The notes beneath the pieces were generated by a model. That model was not told the DNA's origin, ran no database searches, and saw only the letters and a list, made by a program, of their open reading frames with translations. The position numbers were made by a program, and so were the translations under genes. From Bacillus glycinifermentans (GTDB taxonomy: Bacteria; Bacillota; Bacilli; Bacillales; Bacillaceae), in the NCBI RefSeq assembly GCF_001042475.2, contig NZ_LECW02000015.1, forward strand, positions 149,650 to 213,649: a stretch of 64,000 nucleotides of DNA, written 5' to 3'. Of the stretch, positions 33,333-40,922 are shown piece by piece (position 1 is the first letter of the stretch; every line of letters starts with the position of its first letter).

Positions 33333-34913
33333 ATGTCAAAACAGGGAAAATTCAAAAAAACGATGACATTGCTTGATCTTATATTGATCGGTATGGGAGC
33401 GATATTCGGTTCAGCCTGGCTGTTTGCCGTCAGCAATGTCGCGTCAAAAGCGGGTCCGGCAGGAAGCTTTTCCTGGATTATCGGCGGGGTGATCATCCTG
33501 TTGATCGGCCTCGTGTATGCTGAGCTAGGCGCCGCTTTGCCGCGTACGGGAGGGATTATCCGCTACCCGGTTTATACGCACGGCCACCTTGTCGGCTATT
33601 TAATTTCCTTCATTACGATCGTTGCGTATACGAGCCTGATTTCGATTGAAGTAACGGCTGTCCGCCAGTATGTGGCCTATTGGTTTCCCGGCTTGACGAT
33701 AGAAGGATCTGAATCACCGACCATCATCGGCTGGCTTTTGCAATTTGCTTTATTATGCCTGTTCTTTTTGCTCAATTATTGGAGTGTAAAAGCATTTGCC
33801 AAATCCAATTTGATCATTTCTATTTTTAAATATATTGTTCCATTGACGATCATTGTCGTTCTTATGTTTCATTTTAAAGCGGCCAATTTTGCAACAGGGG
33901 ATTTTTCCCCGTTTGGTTTTGCCGGCGTTCAGGCATCTATTTCGACAGGCGGCGTCATGTTTGCGTATCTCGGCCTTCATCCGATCGTTTCGGTTGCAAG
34001 CGAAGTGAAAAACCCGCAGCGGAATATTCCGGTCGCCTTGATCATATGCATTATCGTTTCAGCTTGTGTTTATACGATTTTGCAAGTGGTGTTTATCGGC
34101 GCCATTCCGACCGACATGCTTGATCATGGCTGGAAGGCGATTGGTAAGGAATTTTCTCTGCCGTTTAAAGATATCGCCGTTTTGCTTGGGCTGGGGTGGC
34201 TTGCGACCCTGGTCGTGCTTGACGCCATTTTGTCTCCTGGCGGAAACGGAAATATTTTTATGAATACGACTTCCCGTTTAGTGTATGCATGGGCGCGAAA
34301 CGGCACGCTGTTTCGCGTGTTTAAGAAGGTGAATAAACCTACCGGAATTCCAAGGCCGTCTTTATGGCTGTCTTTTGGACTGGCCGTTTTCTGGACGCTG
34401 CCGTTTCCGTCTTGGGATGCGCTCGTCAACGTTTGTTCGGTTGCATTGATCCTTTCCTATGCGATTGCTCCCGTATCAGCGGCGGCTTTGACCGTCAATG
34501 CAAAGCATGTCGAAAAGCCCCTGAAAATTAAAGGAATGGCAGTCATTGCGCCGATTTCCTTCATCTTTGCTTCATACATCGTCTACTGGTCCGGATGGAA
34601 TACGGTTTCGTGGCTGCTCGGTTCCCAGCTTGTGATGTTTGTCATTTATTGGGCGTGTAAAAAATTTGTACCGACAGATAAGGTGCCGTTCGCACAGCAG
34701 CTTGCCTCTGCGTGGTGGCTCGTCGGCTACTATATGATGCTCCTGATCTTTTCCTATTTGGGCAATTTCGGCCACGGCCTCGGCGTATTGAGGACACCGT
34801 ATGATTTGATTCTGATTGCCGTCGGTTCAATCGCGGTATTTTACTGGGCAAAATATACGGCATTGCCTGAGGCTGTCATCGATTATGATGAGAAAAAAGA
34901 AGAACAGGTATAA
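33333..34913 (+). CDS. yveA: Aspartate:proton symporter YveA (APC superfamily)
   Basis: This 526-residue amino-acid permease has about 12-14 membrane helices. It matches B. subtilis YveA/AspT closely along its length: LILIGMGAIFGSAWLFAVSN in helix 1, the unusual ISIEVTAVRQYVAYWFPG loop, SPGGNGNIFMNTTSRL and a C-terminal YYWAKYT-like end (FYWAKYTALPEAVIDYD). It is expected to import L-aspartate (and glutamate weakly) with protons across the cytoplasmic membrane. The ATG at 33333 follows AGGAGGAAG. It is monocistronic, with a bidirectional terminator after it and a direct repeat just upstream that may be its operator. Confidence 0.88.
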   Translation: MSKQGKFKKTMTLLDLILIGMGAIFGSAWLFAVSNVASKAGPAGSFSWIIGGVIILLIGLVYAELGAALPRTGGIIRYPVYTHGHLVGYLISFITIVAYTSLISIEVTAVRQYVAYWFPGLTIEGSESPTIIGWLLQFALLCLFFLLNYWSVKAFAKSNLIISIFKYIVPLTIIVVLMFHFKAANFATGDFSPFGFAGVQASISTGGVMFAYLGLHPIVSVASEVKNPQRNIPVALIICIIVSACVYTILQVVFIGAIPTDMLDHGWKAIGKEFSLPFKDIAVLLGLGWLATLVVLDAILSPGGNGNIFMNTTSRLVYAWARNGTLFRVFKKVNKPTGIPRPSLWLSFGLAVFWTLPFPSWDALVNVCSVALILSYAIAPVSAAALTVNAKHVEKPLKIKGMAVIAPISFIFASYIVYWSGWNTVSWLLGSQLVMFVIYWACKKFVPTDKVPFAQQLASAWWLVGYYMMLLIFSYLGNFGHGLGVLRTPYDLILIAVGSIAVFYWAKYTALPEAVIDYDEKKEEQV

Positions 34914-34925
34914 GTTTCATGGACT

Positions 34926-34961
34926 AAAAAAGGAACCTGCCGGAAACTGCAGGTTCCTTTT
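34926..34961. terminator. Bidirectional terminator between yveA and the coat genes
   Basis: GGAACCTGC (34932-34940) pairs perfectly with GCAGGTTCC (34949-34957). It is flanked by A6 on the left and T4 on the right, so it can serve both converging transcripts. Confidence 0.85.
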
Positions 34962-34964
34962 ATG

Positions 34965-35264
34965 CTACATTTGAGGCAAATCTTTTGCCGTTTCAGAAGA
35001 TTTCATATCCATGTTAATTTGTGCCGATAAGTCGGCCGGATGGTAGTACCCTTTGGATATCATATAATTTGTGATTTGCTCGTGCGTATCAATCGCGTCG
35101 TTTAAATATTGCTGCAGCGTCGCTCTTACTTCAGGGGAGGTTGTTTCTGTAAGGGCGGTTGCAATGTTTCTAACCCCCGTTTTAGCCGTAAATAAAAAAT
35201 CGGTTGCAATCACCTGTTCAGTCATTGCTCCCATCCCGGTCATGTTTTGGATGAATTCGTTCAT
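34965..35264 (-). CDS. CotF-family spore coat protein (YraF-like)
   Basis: This 99-residue protein of the coat F family is all-helical. It has the MNEFIQNMTGMGAMTEQVIA start and the typical THEQITNYMISKGYYHP segment. Coat F proteins are made in the mother cell and found in the spore coat. The ATG at 35264 follows AAGGGGGGAAA and overlaps the last codons of the upstream gene by four bases (ATGA-type coupling), so the pair is one operon equivalent to yraE-yraF of B. subtilis. The longer open frame upstream is only a shadow of that partner. No cleavable signal. Confidence 0.82.
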   Translation of the reverse strand: MNEFIQNMTGMGAMTEQVIATDFLFTAKTGVRNIATALTETTSPEVRATLQQYLNDAIDTHEQITNYMISKGYYHPADLSAQINMDMKSSETAKDLPQM

Positions 35265-35470
35265 AGGTTTTCCCCCCTTATTGACAGCAACCCTTGCAAA
35301 TGCTCGATTTGATGTTTTGTTTGAGAAGCGTCCCGTTCGAGAATGTCTCGAAGTTCCTGATCTTTTACAAGTCCGGTCATCGTTGACGACTTTGTCAGGC
35401 AAAGGTTTTTGAACATCAGAAGTTCGTGGAGTTCCAGCGTTTCGTGAATCGCGTTGTTCAAAGAAAGCAT
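35261..35470 (-). CDS. Small spore coat-like protein (YraE-like)
   Basis: This 69-residue helical protein has NNAIHETLELHELLMFKN and a C-terminal KHQIEHLQGLLS. The same ferritin-like helix pattern is seen in the small YraE/YraD proteins, which are usually encoded next to coat F-type proteins. The ATG at 35470 follows AAAGGAATG-type sequence. It is the first gene of a two-gene operon with the CotF-like gene, coupled by a four-base overlap. It carries two free Cys/Met-rich positions but no recognisable catalytic residue. A role in the spore is inferred from the partner. Confidence 0.65.
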   Translation of the reverse strand: MLSLNNAIHETLELHELLMFKNLCLTKSSTMTGLVKDQELRDILERDASQTKHQIEHLQGLLSIRGENL

Positions 35471-35582
35471 TCCTTTCGTATTAAATTTGGTATTCGCAGT
35501 ATATTTTGGGGCTATAACGTTAATTTATTCGGTTTTCCTGCTTGCAATTTTTTACTTATCGATAATGGTTAGACATATCGTG

Positions 35583-36842
35583 TTAAACCTTGCGAACGCG
35601 GAAAAATTTCGTTAATAGCCATGTCCCTTGCGGAAAATGAAGCGTCAGCTGCCATACGCCTCCTCCGTCAAGGTCATACTCCCGCATCAGGAGCATTTTT
35701 TTGCCGATGCTCCGCGAGTCTTCAAACCAAACAACATGTCTTTTGCCTTGTTCATCGGTATATTCGAAAAACGGGGATTCATATTCTTTCGCATATTGAA
35801 TTGGAGCTTGATGCCGCATGGCAAGCTGAATCGCATCAAGATTTGAAATTCCCGGATAGGTGACGCCGGGCTGGTACGGAAGCGTCCAGTTATAGCCGTA
35901 AAGCGGAAACCCGAGAATGATTTTATGTTTTGGCACCCGGCTGAGAGAAAATTGGATGGTTTGCCTTACTTCATTGATCGGTGCAACAGGGCCGGGCTCA
36001 CTTGCCCCGTGGTGCCAGTCGTAAGCCATGATAAACATCAGATCGGCCACCGAGCCGATTCCGCCGTAGTCATAGCCTCTTAACCAGGGGATATCCTCGC
36101 TTGTTTTCGGCGGCACGGCAATCGTCAATACGTATCCAGACGGCTGAAGCCGCTCTTTCAGCTCGCGCAAAAAACCTGTAAATGAATCCCTGTCTTCCGC
36201 TGCTACATTTTCAAAATCAATATTAACGCCCGCATACCCTTTTCTAGAAATGGTGCCTGCAATGTTTTCGATCAGGTTTCTTCTGGCTGCGGGGCGATTC
36301 AGCACTTGATGAACCAGCGCCGAGCTGAAGCCTGTTTCAGTTAAGTTGGTTACTGTTATGAGAGGGGGGACGCGGCGCCTCCAGGCCGTTTGAACAGCAG
36401 GCAAATCATTGATGTCATTTAAAGAACCGTCATTCGAAAAATGATATTCAAAAAACGCCAGGTATGTGGCATAAGGAGCGAAATCATTGATCAGCTGCTG
36501 ATCTAATTGAGGGCTCCTCAGCTCGTAATATCCTAAAGCTGTGATCGGTTTTTTCGGCATCTCGGGGATTGTGATTCTCATGCCTGGGCGCATGGCGGCA
36601 GGCGCGATGTGCGGGTTTGTTCGCTGCAGGAGTGCCGCGGTGACAAATGCCCGGTCGGCAATTGAATAAAAATTGTCTCCATATTGAACGGTATATGTAT
36701 AAAGCGGGATTAAAAGGGCCTGTCCCGGAACGATATTCGTTTCAGTCAGGCCGTTGGTCAATCGGATTTGATCAATCGGAATGCCGAATGCTGAACCGAT
36801 GGAAAACAAAGAATCTCCAGGCCGAACGGTATAAATAAACAA
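35583..36842 (-). CDS. LysM-GH18 spore cortex/germination hydrolase (YaaH/YdhD-like)
   Basis: Two N-terminal LysM peptidoglycan-binding repeats (YTVRPGDSLFSIG and YTVQYGDNFYSIADRAF) are followed by a glycoside hydrolase family 18 barrel. The catalytic strand GVNIDFENV carries the presumed acid glutamate, and DLMFIMAYDWHHG is the next strand. Relatives YaaH, YdhD and YvbX are spore-associated N-acetylglucosaminidases acting on cortex. I start it at the TTG at 36842 (about 419 residues, right for the family), eight bases after AAGGGAAG. The open frame continues upstream to 37043 but overlaps the divergent TetR gene. No signal peptide, as for its relatives. Confidence 0.82.
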   Translation of the reverse strand: MFIYTVRPGDSLFSIGSAFGIPIDQIRLTNGLTETNIVPGQALLIPLYTYTVQYGDNFYSIADRAFVTAALLQRTNPHIAPAAMRPGMRITIPEMPKKPITALGYYELRSPQLDQQLINDFAPYATYLAFFEYHFSNDGSLNDINDLPAVQTAWRRRVPPLITVTNLTETGFSSALVHQVLNRPAARRNLIENIAGTISRKGYAGVNIDFENVAAEDRDSFTGFLRELKERLQPSGYVLTIAVPPKTSEDIPWLRGYDYGGIGSVADLMFIMAYDWHHGASEPGPVAPINEVRQTIQFSLSRVPKHKIILGFPLYGYNWTLPYQPGVTYPGISNLDAIQLAMRHQAPIQYAKEYESPFFEYTDEQGKRHVVWFEDSRSIGKKMLLMREYDLDGGGVWQLTLHFPQGTWLLTKFFRVRKV

Positions 36843-36977
36843 CTGCCACACTTCCCTTGATTTGATATATGCTATTTCTATGATGGCGGCGAACGGATCA
36901 TGCCCGCCTCTCAGAATGGAAAAATTCTTGTTTGGTCTATAAAGATTATTTGTATATGATAGGGAGGTGATATCGGG

Positions 36978-37562
36978 TTGGGAAGGAGTAAAGAATTCGA
37001 TACGGCCCTCGTCCTTCATAAAACAATGGAGGTATTTGGACAATACGGTTTTGAAGGAGCATCGCTTCAGGATTTACTCGGCCATTTGGGCATTGCGAGG
37101 CAAAGCCTTTACAATACGTTCGGCACGAAGCGCGGCCTTTTTTTGGCGGCCTTGAAGCGCTATCTCGAGGACAAAAATGCGCAAATCATCGACATGCTCG
37201 AAAGACCCGGATCAGTAAAACGCTCGATTCGGCAGATCTTTCAGGAAAGCTTGAACGTCCTGAAGGATCCTGAACGTTCAAAAGCCTGCTATATCATCAA
37301 CAGTGCGATGGAACAGATGCCTCACGATGCGGAAGTTTCCGAGTACTTTCAAAAGCAGACAAAAGAGCTTGAGGCCGCATTTTACAAAGCGCTTGTCCGG
37401 GCGGAAGCGCAAGGTGAATTAAAGGATGGCCGCCATGATCTTCTCGCTGTGGCCCGCTTTTTAAATCAAACGCGGCTGTCGCTCACCTTTAATGCCAAAT
37501 TAACGTCCGATTTTGACGTTCTTCAGGACATGATCGATGTCTGCTTATCCGTTCTCGATTGA
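36978..37562 (+). CDS. TetR/AcrR-family transcriptional repressor
   Basis: This 194-residue regulator has a helix-turn-helix at about residues 28-50 (QDLLGHLGIARQSLYNTFG). The helical C-terminal domain should bind a small ligand. The start is a TTG with a strong GGGAGGTGAT site. It is divergent from the GH18 gene and lies directly upstream of the SnoaL/NmrA pair. The perfect 22-bp palindrome before that pair is the likely operator of this repressor. The ligand is unknown; by analogy with similar TetR-oxidoreductase groups it may be an electrophile or aromatic compound. Confidence 0.85.
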   Translation: MGRSKEFDTALVLHKTMEVFGQYGFEGASLQDLLGHLGIARQSLYNTFGTKRGLFLAALKRYLEDKNAQIIDMLERPGSVKRSIRQIFQESLNVLKDPERSKACYIINSAMEQMPHDAEVSEYFQKQTKELEAAFYKALVRAEAQGELKDGRHDLLAVARFLNQTRLSLTFNAKLTSDFDVLQDMIDVCLSVLD

Positions 37563-37583
37563 TAGCCGAACACGAGTGACCGC

Positions 37584-37628
37584 GGGTAAAGGGATGCTCC
37601 GCTTTACCCATGTTACCGTCATTTTTTT
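37584..37628 (+). terminator. Terminator-like hairpin after the TetR gene
   Basis: GGGTAAAG (37584-37591) pairs with CTTTACCC (37602-37609). A run of T begins eleven bases later (from 37621), so the spacing is looser than usual. Confidence 0.45.
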
Positions 37629-37634
37629 TATTTA

Positions 37635-37656
37635 TTTTAGACTGATCAGTCTAAAA
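37635..37656 (+). promoter_or_regulatory. Perfect 22-bp palindrome, probable TetR operator
   Basis: The half-site TTTTAGACTGA is followed immediately by its exact complement TCAGTCTAAAA. It sits between the TetR gene and the SnoaL gene, starting 39 bases before the ATG, where it would block transcription of the pair. Confidence 0.75.
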
Positions 37657-37673
37657 AACGAGAGGTGAATGAC

Positions 37674-38108
37674 ATGAGTGTTAAGGATATTATGGAACAT
37701 TTTGTACAATCGATGCTTGAAAAGGATATGGATCGATGGATTGAGCTTTGGGATGACGAGGCTGTATTTGAATTTCCGTACGCACCGGCAGGCTTTCCTG
37801 CAAAAATTGAAGGGAAGTCCGCAATTTATGACTATATCAAGGATTTTCCCGAAAAAATCAACATTTCACATTTTACGCCGCCTGCCGTTTATCAAACGCC
37901 TGATCCGACGATCGCACTTGCGGAGTTTGCATGCGAGGGAACCGTCATCGCAACCGGCCTGCCGTACAACCAGACATACATCAGCTTCATTAAAATAAAG
38001 GATGGAAAAATTGTCCGCTACAAAGATTACTGGAATCCGCTGACTGTGATCGAAGCCTTTGGAGGACAGCCCGAGTCCTTTCTTCGCACAAATGATGACA
38101 AGGAGTGA
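37674..38108 (+). CDS. SnoaL/NTF2-like small protein
   Basis: This 144-residue protein of the NTF2/SnoaL-like superfamily forms a cone-shaped alpha+beta fold. Visible elements are the N-terminal helix (MEHFVQSMLEKDMDRWIELW), the EDEAVFEFPYAP-like strand (DDEAVFEFPYAP) and the C-terminal IKDGKIVRYKDYWNPL. Such proteins act as small isomerases, cyclases or binding partners; no reaction can be assigned. The ATG at 37674 lies six bases after GAGAGGTG. It is followed with almost no gap by the NmrA-like gene, so they form an operon behind the TetR palindrome. Confidence 0.78.
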   Translation: MSVKDIMEHFVQSMLEKDMDRWIELWDDEAVFEFPYAPAGFPAKIEGKSAIYDYIKDFPEKINISHFTPPAVYQTPDPTIALAEFACEGTVIATGLPYNQTYISFIKIKDGKIVRYKDYWNPLTVIEAFGGQPESFLRTNDDKE

Positions 38109-38113
38109 TGAAA

Positions 38114-38968
38114 ATGGACGGAAAGCGTATTTTGATAACCGGGGGAACAGGCACGACGGGCGGCCGCATTGCGAAGCGCCTGATCGCTTCAGACACCGGA
38201 AACGTGCGGATCGCAAGCCGGAGAGAACCCCGGATCGCCGGAGCAGAGCATGTGTACTTTGACTGGAACGATGAAACGACTTACAGGGAAGCGCTGAAAA
38301 ACGTTAATAAACTGTATCTTGTAGCGCCGGTCGGCGTCTATGATCCTTCCGGAGTGGTGCTGCCGTTTATCGAACTTGCCCTGGCAGCCGGCGTCAGGCG
38401 TATCGTCATGCTCAGCGCCTCCATCGTCGCCGATGATGGCCCCGTCTTCGGGAAGCTGCACCAGGCGGTCAAAGAGCATGCTCCAGAATGGGCGGTGCTC
38501 AAGCCTTCTTATTTCATGCAAAATTTTATCAATGTCCAGCATAGAGACTCCATTGTAAAAAGCGATGAGATCGTCACTGCTTCAGGCGGGGGAAAGGTGG
38601 GCTTCGTTGATGCAGATGACATTGCTGAAGTCGGTGTGCGCGCATTAATGGACGACATTCCGCATAATACAGACCATGTCATTACAGGCCCTGAAGCATT
38701 AAGCTATTCCGAAGCGGCAGAGGTAATCGGTAAAGCCGTCGGCCGTACGATTCGGCATGTCAATATTTCAGGCCAGACGCTCAGAGACCGATTGATGAAA
38801 GCCGGATTAACGCCGGATTATGCCGGATTTATGGCAGGCTTGGATGAGAACATTAAGAATGGCGCTGAGGACCGCATCACCGACACAGTCGAGCGCGTGA
38901 CGGGAAGAAAGCCGCGTTCTCTTGCTGCGTTTGCCGAGAGCCACGCGAGCTTCTGGAAGACGATATGA
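38114..38968 (+). CDS. NmrA-like NAD(P)-binding oxidoreductase
   Basis: This is an atypical short-chain dehydrogenase of about 284 residues. The glycine-rich dinucleotide loop is at the very N terminus (ITGGTGTTGGRIAKRL). It lacks the usual YxxxK; the region around VMLSASIVADDG replaces it, as in NmrA/QOR2-type proteins that sense or reduce quinone-like compounds with NAD(P)H. Of three in-frame starts (GTG 38105, ATG 38108, ATG 38114) the last is best placed, eight bases after AAGGAG. The SnoaL stop codon overlaps this start region, showing translational coupling. Control by the upstream TetR is inferred. Confidence 0.8.
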   Translation: MDGKRILITGGTGTTGGRIAKRLIASDTGNVRIASRREPRIAGAEHVYFDWNDETTYREALKNVNKLYLVAPVGVYDPSGVVLPFIELALAAGVRRIVMLSASIVADDGPVFGKLHQAVKEHAPEWAVLKPSYFMQNFINVQHRDSIVKSDEIVTASGGGKVGFVDADDIAEVGVRALMDDIPHNTDHVITGPEALSYSEAAEVIGKAVGRTIRHVNISGQTLRDRLMKAGLTPDYAGFMAGLDENIKNGAEDRITDTVERVTGRKPRSLAAFAESHASFWKTI

Positions 38969-39006
38969 CAAGAGCTTCCTAAGAATGGAGGACTGAACGG
39001 TTTTTT

Positions 39007-39018
39007 GACCGTTCGGTC
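39007..39018 (+). promoter_or_regulatory. Short inverted repeat between the NmrA-like gene and ymaD
   Basis: GACCG-TT-CGGTC overlaps a TTGACC that could be a -35 box. Repeats of this kind are common TetR-class half-sites, but the regulator is unknown and no clear -10 follows. It lies in a 150-base gap upstream of ymaD. Confidence 0.3.
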
Positions 39019-39118
39019 TTGAATTCGAAAAGGCGCTGCTCGTGTCAAGCAAATAAAAGGACATGACGGCAAAAGATCAGTAGACTGAAAGTATGATCAA
39101 AAAAGGAGGATGTTTCAT

Positions 39119-39565
39119 ATGGCAAAACATCATTTTTATTTGCAGGCAGACTGGCCGGGAAAAAGAAACGACGTGGGGAGGATTGAAAGCGGTAATTTAA
39201 AAACCGACATATCCATACCGAAGGAAATGGACGGTCCCGGAGCGGGAACGAATCCTGATGAGATGCTGCTTGGCGCGGCAGCGACGTGCTACATCATCAC
39301 GCTCAGTGCCATGATGGAAAGAAGCGGCCTTGACAAAGAGGATTTGACGATGGAGTCAGAAGCTGTCGTCGATGTGACGGGAGGCGTTTTTACATATGAA
39401 AAGATCATTCACAGACCTGTGATTCGTTTGAAAAAAGGCGCTTCAGAAAAGGATGCGGAACTTGCCGGAACATTGGCCAAAAAAGCGGAAACGTCATGCA
39501 TGATCTCCCGGGCCGTTCAAGGGAATGTAGAAATTGAACTTGAGCCGGAAATCATCGTACCGTAA
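39119..39565 (+). CDS. ymaD: OsmC/Ohr-family protein YmaD
   Basis: This 148-residue OsmC-family protein is presumed a thiol-dependent hydroperoxide reductase acting in the cytosol as a dimer. The two family cysteines are present: one in AAATCYIITL and one in KAETSCMISRAV. The ATG at 39119 lies eight bases after AGGAGGA. In B. subtilis ymaD also lies near ebrAB, supporting the assignment. It converges with ebrB; the hairpin 39573-39615 (AGGCTTGAT/ATCAAGCCT) between them could terminate both, with weak T runs. Confidence 0.85.
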   Translation: MAKHHFYLQADWPGKRNDVGRIESGNLKTDISIPKEMDGPGAGTNPDEMLLGAAATCYIITLSAMMERSGLDKEDLTMESEAVVDVTGGVFTYEKIIHRPVIRLKKGASEKDAELAGTLAKKAETSCMISRAVQGNVEIELEPEIIVP

Positions 39566-39613
39566 AAGTTCAAGGCTTGATTAGCGGTCATCTGTCCGGC
39601 TGTTTGATCAAGC

Positions 39614-39976
39614 CTATTCTTCTATGGTAAGCCGGGCTCTTGTCTCCGCGTTGTCTTCCTTTTTTGAATGGTTTAACAAAAAGACGCCATATATGACGAG
39701 GACGAGTCCGATGACCGTTTTGGTGTTGAACGGTTCATTGAATAAGAAATATCCGATCCCGGCCGTCAGCGCTGTTCCTGTGCCTGCCCATGTGGCATAT
39801 GCCGATGACAGGGCGAGCGTTTTTAGAGAAAAGCTGAGAAATGTAAAAGAAGAAGCGAACCCGATCACGACGCCGATTACAGGAACGGGGACGGTGAAAC
39901 CTTCCGAAAGCTTCAGCATCGTGCTTCCGAATACTTCTGAAAGAATGGCCGCCGCTAAAAATAGAATGCCTTTCAT
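39614..39976 (-). CDS. ebrB: Small multidrug resistance protein EbrB
   Basis: This 120-residue SMR-family subunit has four membrane helices. The essential membrane glutamate is E14 (AAAILSEVFGSTMLKLSEGF). EbrB pairs with EbrA as a dual-topology heterodimer that exports cationic dyes such as ethidium in exchange for protons. It has the long hydrophilic C-terminal tail (HSKKEDNAETRARLTIEE) that distinguishes EbrB from EbrA. It is the second gene of the ebrAB operon, eleven bases after ebrA, with its own ribosome site (AGGAGGGATT). Confidence 0.9.
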   Translation of the reverse strand: MKGILFLAAAILSEVFGSTMLKLSEGFTVPVPVIGVVIGFASSFTFLSFSLKTLALSSAYATWAGTGTALTAGIGYFLFNEPFNTKTVIGLVLVIYGVFLLNHSKKEDNAETRARLTIEE

Positions 39977-39987
39977 CTAATCCCTCC

Positions 39988-40305
39988 TTACGACAAATTG
40001 ATCAGCACAACACCCGCGACAAGGCAGAGGATGCCGAGCATCGCCCGGCGGTTTAATTTTTCTTGAAACCACAGGACGCCGATGATGGTCGTAAGCACTG
40101 TGCCCGCGCCGCTCCATGTCGCATATGAAAGGCTGAGCGGAATGGATGTTAATGTCAGCGACATCATGTAGAAGGCCAGCGCATATCCGATCACAACAAG
40201 CACCCCCGGCTGCCATCGCTTAAATCCGTCAGAGACTTTCAGCATTGCGGCGGCTGCCGTTTCGGACAATATTGCGACCAGAAGAAAAAGATAGCCTGTG
40301 ATCAT
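39988..40305 (-). CDS. ebrA: Small multidrug resistance protein EbrA
   Basis: This 105-residue partner of EbrB has four helices, with the conserved glutamate at E15 in VAILSETAAAAML and the SMR motif LSYATWSGAGTVLT. The ATG at 40305 follows AAGGGGGGATTTTTT. A longer frame to 40332 exists, but it includes the ribosome site itself. Thirty-six bases upstream, a separate short ORF (40342-40443) ends. Its own ribosome-site region is almost a copy of this one, which suggests a translated leader controlling ebrAB. Confidence 0.9.
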   Translation of the reverse strand: MITGYLFLLVAILSETAAAAMLKVSDGFKRWQPGVLVVIGYALAFYMMSLTLTSIPLSLSYATWSGAGTVLTTIIGVLWFQEKLNRRAMLGILCLVAGVVLINLS

Positions 40306-40341
40306 AAAAAATCCCCCCTTCACGAGATTCAACAGATGTGC

Positions 40342-40443
40342 TCACCTGAGAGTTTTTTTGAAAGCGTCAAACAATTTTAACAGCTTTCCCTCACCCGTCG
40401 AGCGAAAACGCTTGTCCATTGCGGTGGAAGGATTTTTAGACAT
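40342..40443 (-). CDS. Short leader ORF upstream of ebrAB
   Basis: This 33-codon ORF begins MSKNPSTAMDKRFR and ends KLFDAFKKTLR. It is strongly basic and has no membrane segment. Its ribosome site (CGGGGGGATTTTTTT then ATG) is nearly identical to that of ebrA. Both the site and the start are buried in a hairpin with the first codons: TTGCGG...GGATTTTT on one side and AAAAATCC...CCGCAA on the other. It precedes ebrA by 36 bases on the same strand. I infer a regulatory leader peptide; I know of no described equivalent, and it may be just a duplicated start region. Confidence 0.5.
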   Translation of the reverse strand: MSKNPSTAMDKRFRSTGEGKLLKLFDAFKKTLR

Positions 40444-40462
40444 AAAAAAATCCCCCCGCAAT
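40424..40462 (-). promoter_or_regulatory. Hairpin masking the ebrAB leader start
   Basis: On the minus strand TTGCGG plus GGATTTTT pair with AAAAATCC plus CCGCAA, around an internal mismatch and a loop holding the ATG of the leader ORF. The stem contains the GGGGGG ribosome site. On the plus strand the same repeat resembles a terminator. Confidence 0.5.
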
Positions 40463-40517
40463 GATGTACGGTAGGCAAAGTTCATCATAAATGATCCGAA
40501 AGTTCTAAGTCAAGATA

Positions 40518-40544
40518 AAAAGGCCCCGTCCAGGGACCTTTTTT
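40518..40544 (-). terminator. Terminator of ymaG
   Basis: On the minus strand AAAAGGTCCC and GGGGCCTTTTT form a GC-rich hairpin ending in T5, just after the ymaG stop codon. Confidence 0.7.
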
Positions 40545-40546
40545 GA

Positions 40547-40792
40547 TTACCAGTAGTAAGGGTACGGTCCGTAAGGATATCCATATCCGAAACCGGGACC
40601 GATGAGCGCTCCTGCTGTCAGGCCGCCTAAAAACCCTCCGAAAAACGGTCCCGGTCCGAAAAACGGCCTGCCGAAGAACGGTCTCCCAAAAAAGGGTCCT
40701 CCGAAAAATGGTCTGCCAAAAAACGGTCTCCCAAAAAACGGTCTGCCGATGATTCGCTCATCCTCCAAATGATCAAATCCGAATTGATTCAT
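40547..40792 (-). CDS. ymaG: Spore coat-associated repeat protein YmaG
   Basis: This 81-residue low-complexity protein follows the YmaG pattern. After a short acidic head (MNQFGFDHLEDERIIG) it has seven consecutive copies or near-copies of the pentapeptide GRPFF, then a Gly-rich hydrophobic segment and a Tyr/Pro-rich end (GYPYGPYPYYW). In B. subtilis YmaG is a coat-associated protein of the mother cell. Aromatic/arginine repeats of this kind suggest self-association. Strong ribosome site TTGGAGGG. The place between ebrAB and ymaF is conserved with B. subtilis. Confidence 0.85.
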   Translation of the reverse strand: MNQFGFDHLEDERIIGRPFFGRPFFGRPFFGGPFFGRPFFGRPFFGPGPFFGGFLGGLTAGALIGPGFGYGYPYGPYPYYW

Positions 40793-40922
40793 AAAAAAAT
40801 CCCTCCAATAATAAAATGATATCTGACTACCATCAATGTATTCCGCCCGTTTGTTTTTGCTTGGGCAGGCGTTTATGCAATGTCCGATTGTTAATGAATA
40901 AGCCCGAAAAGGGGAGAAAGAA

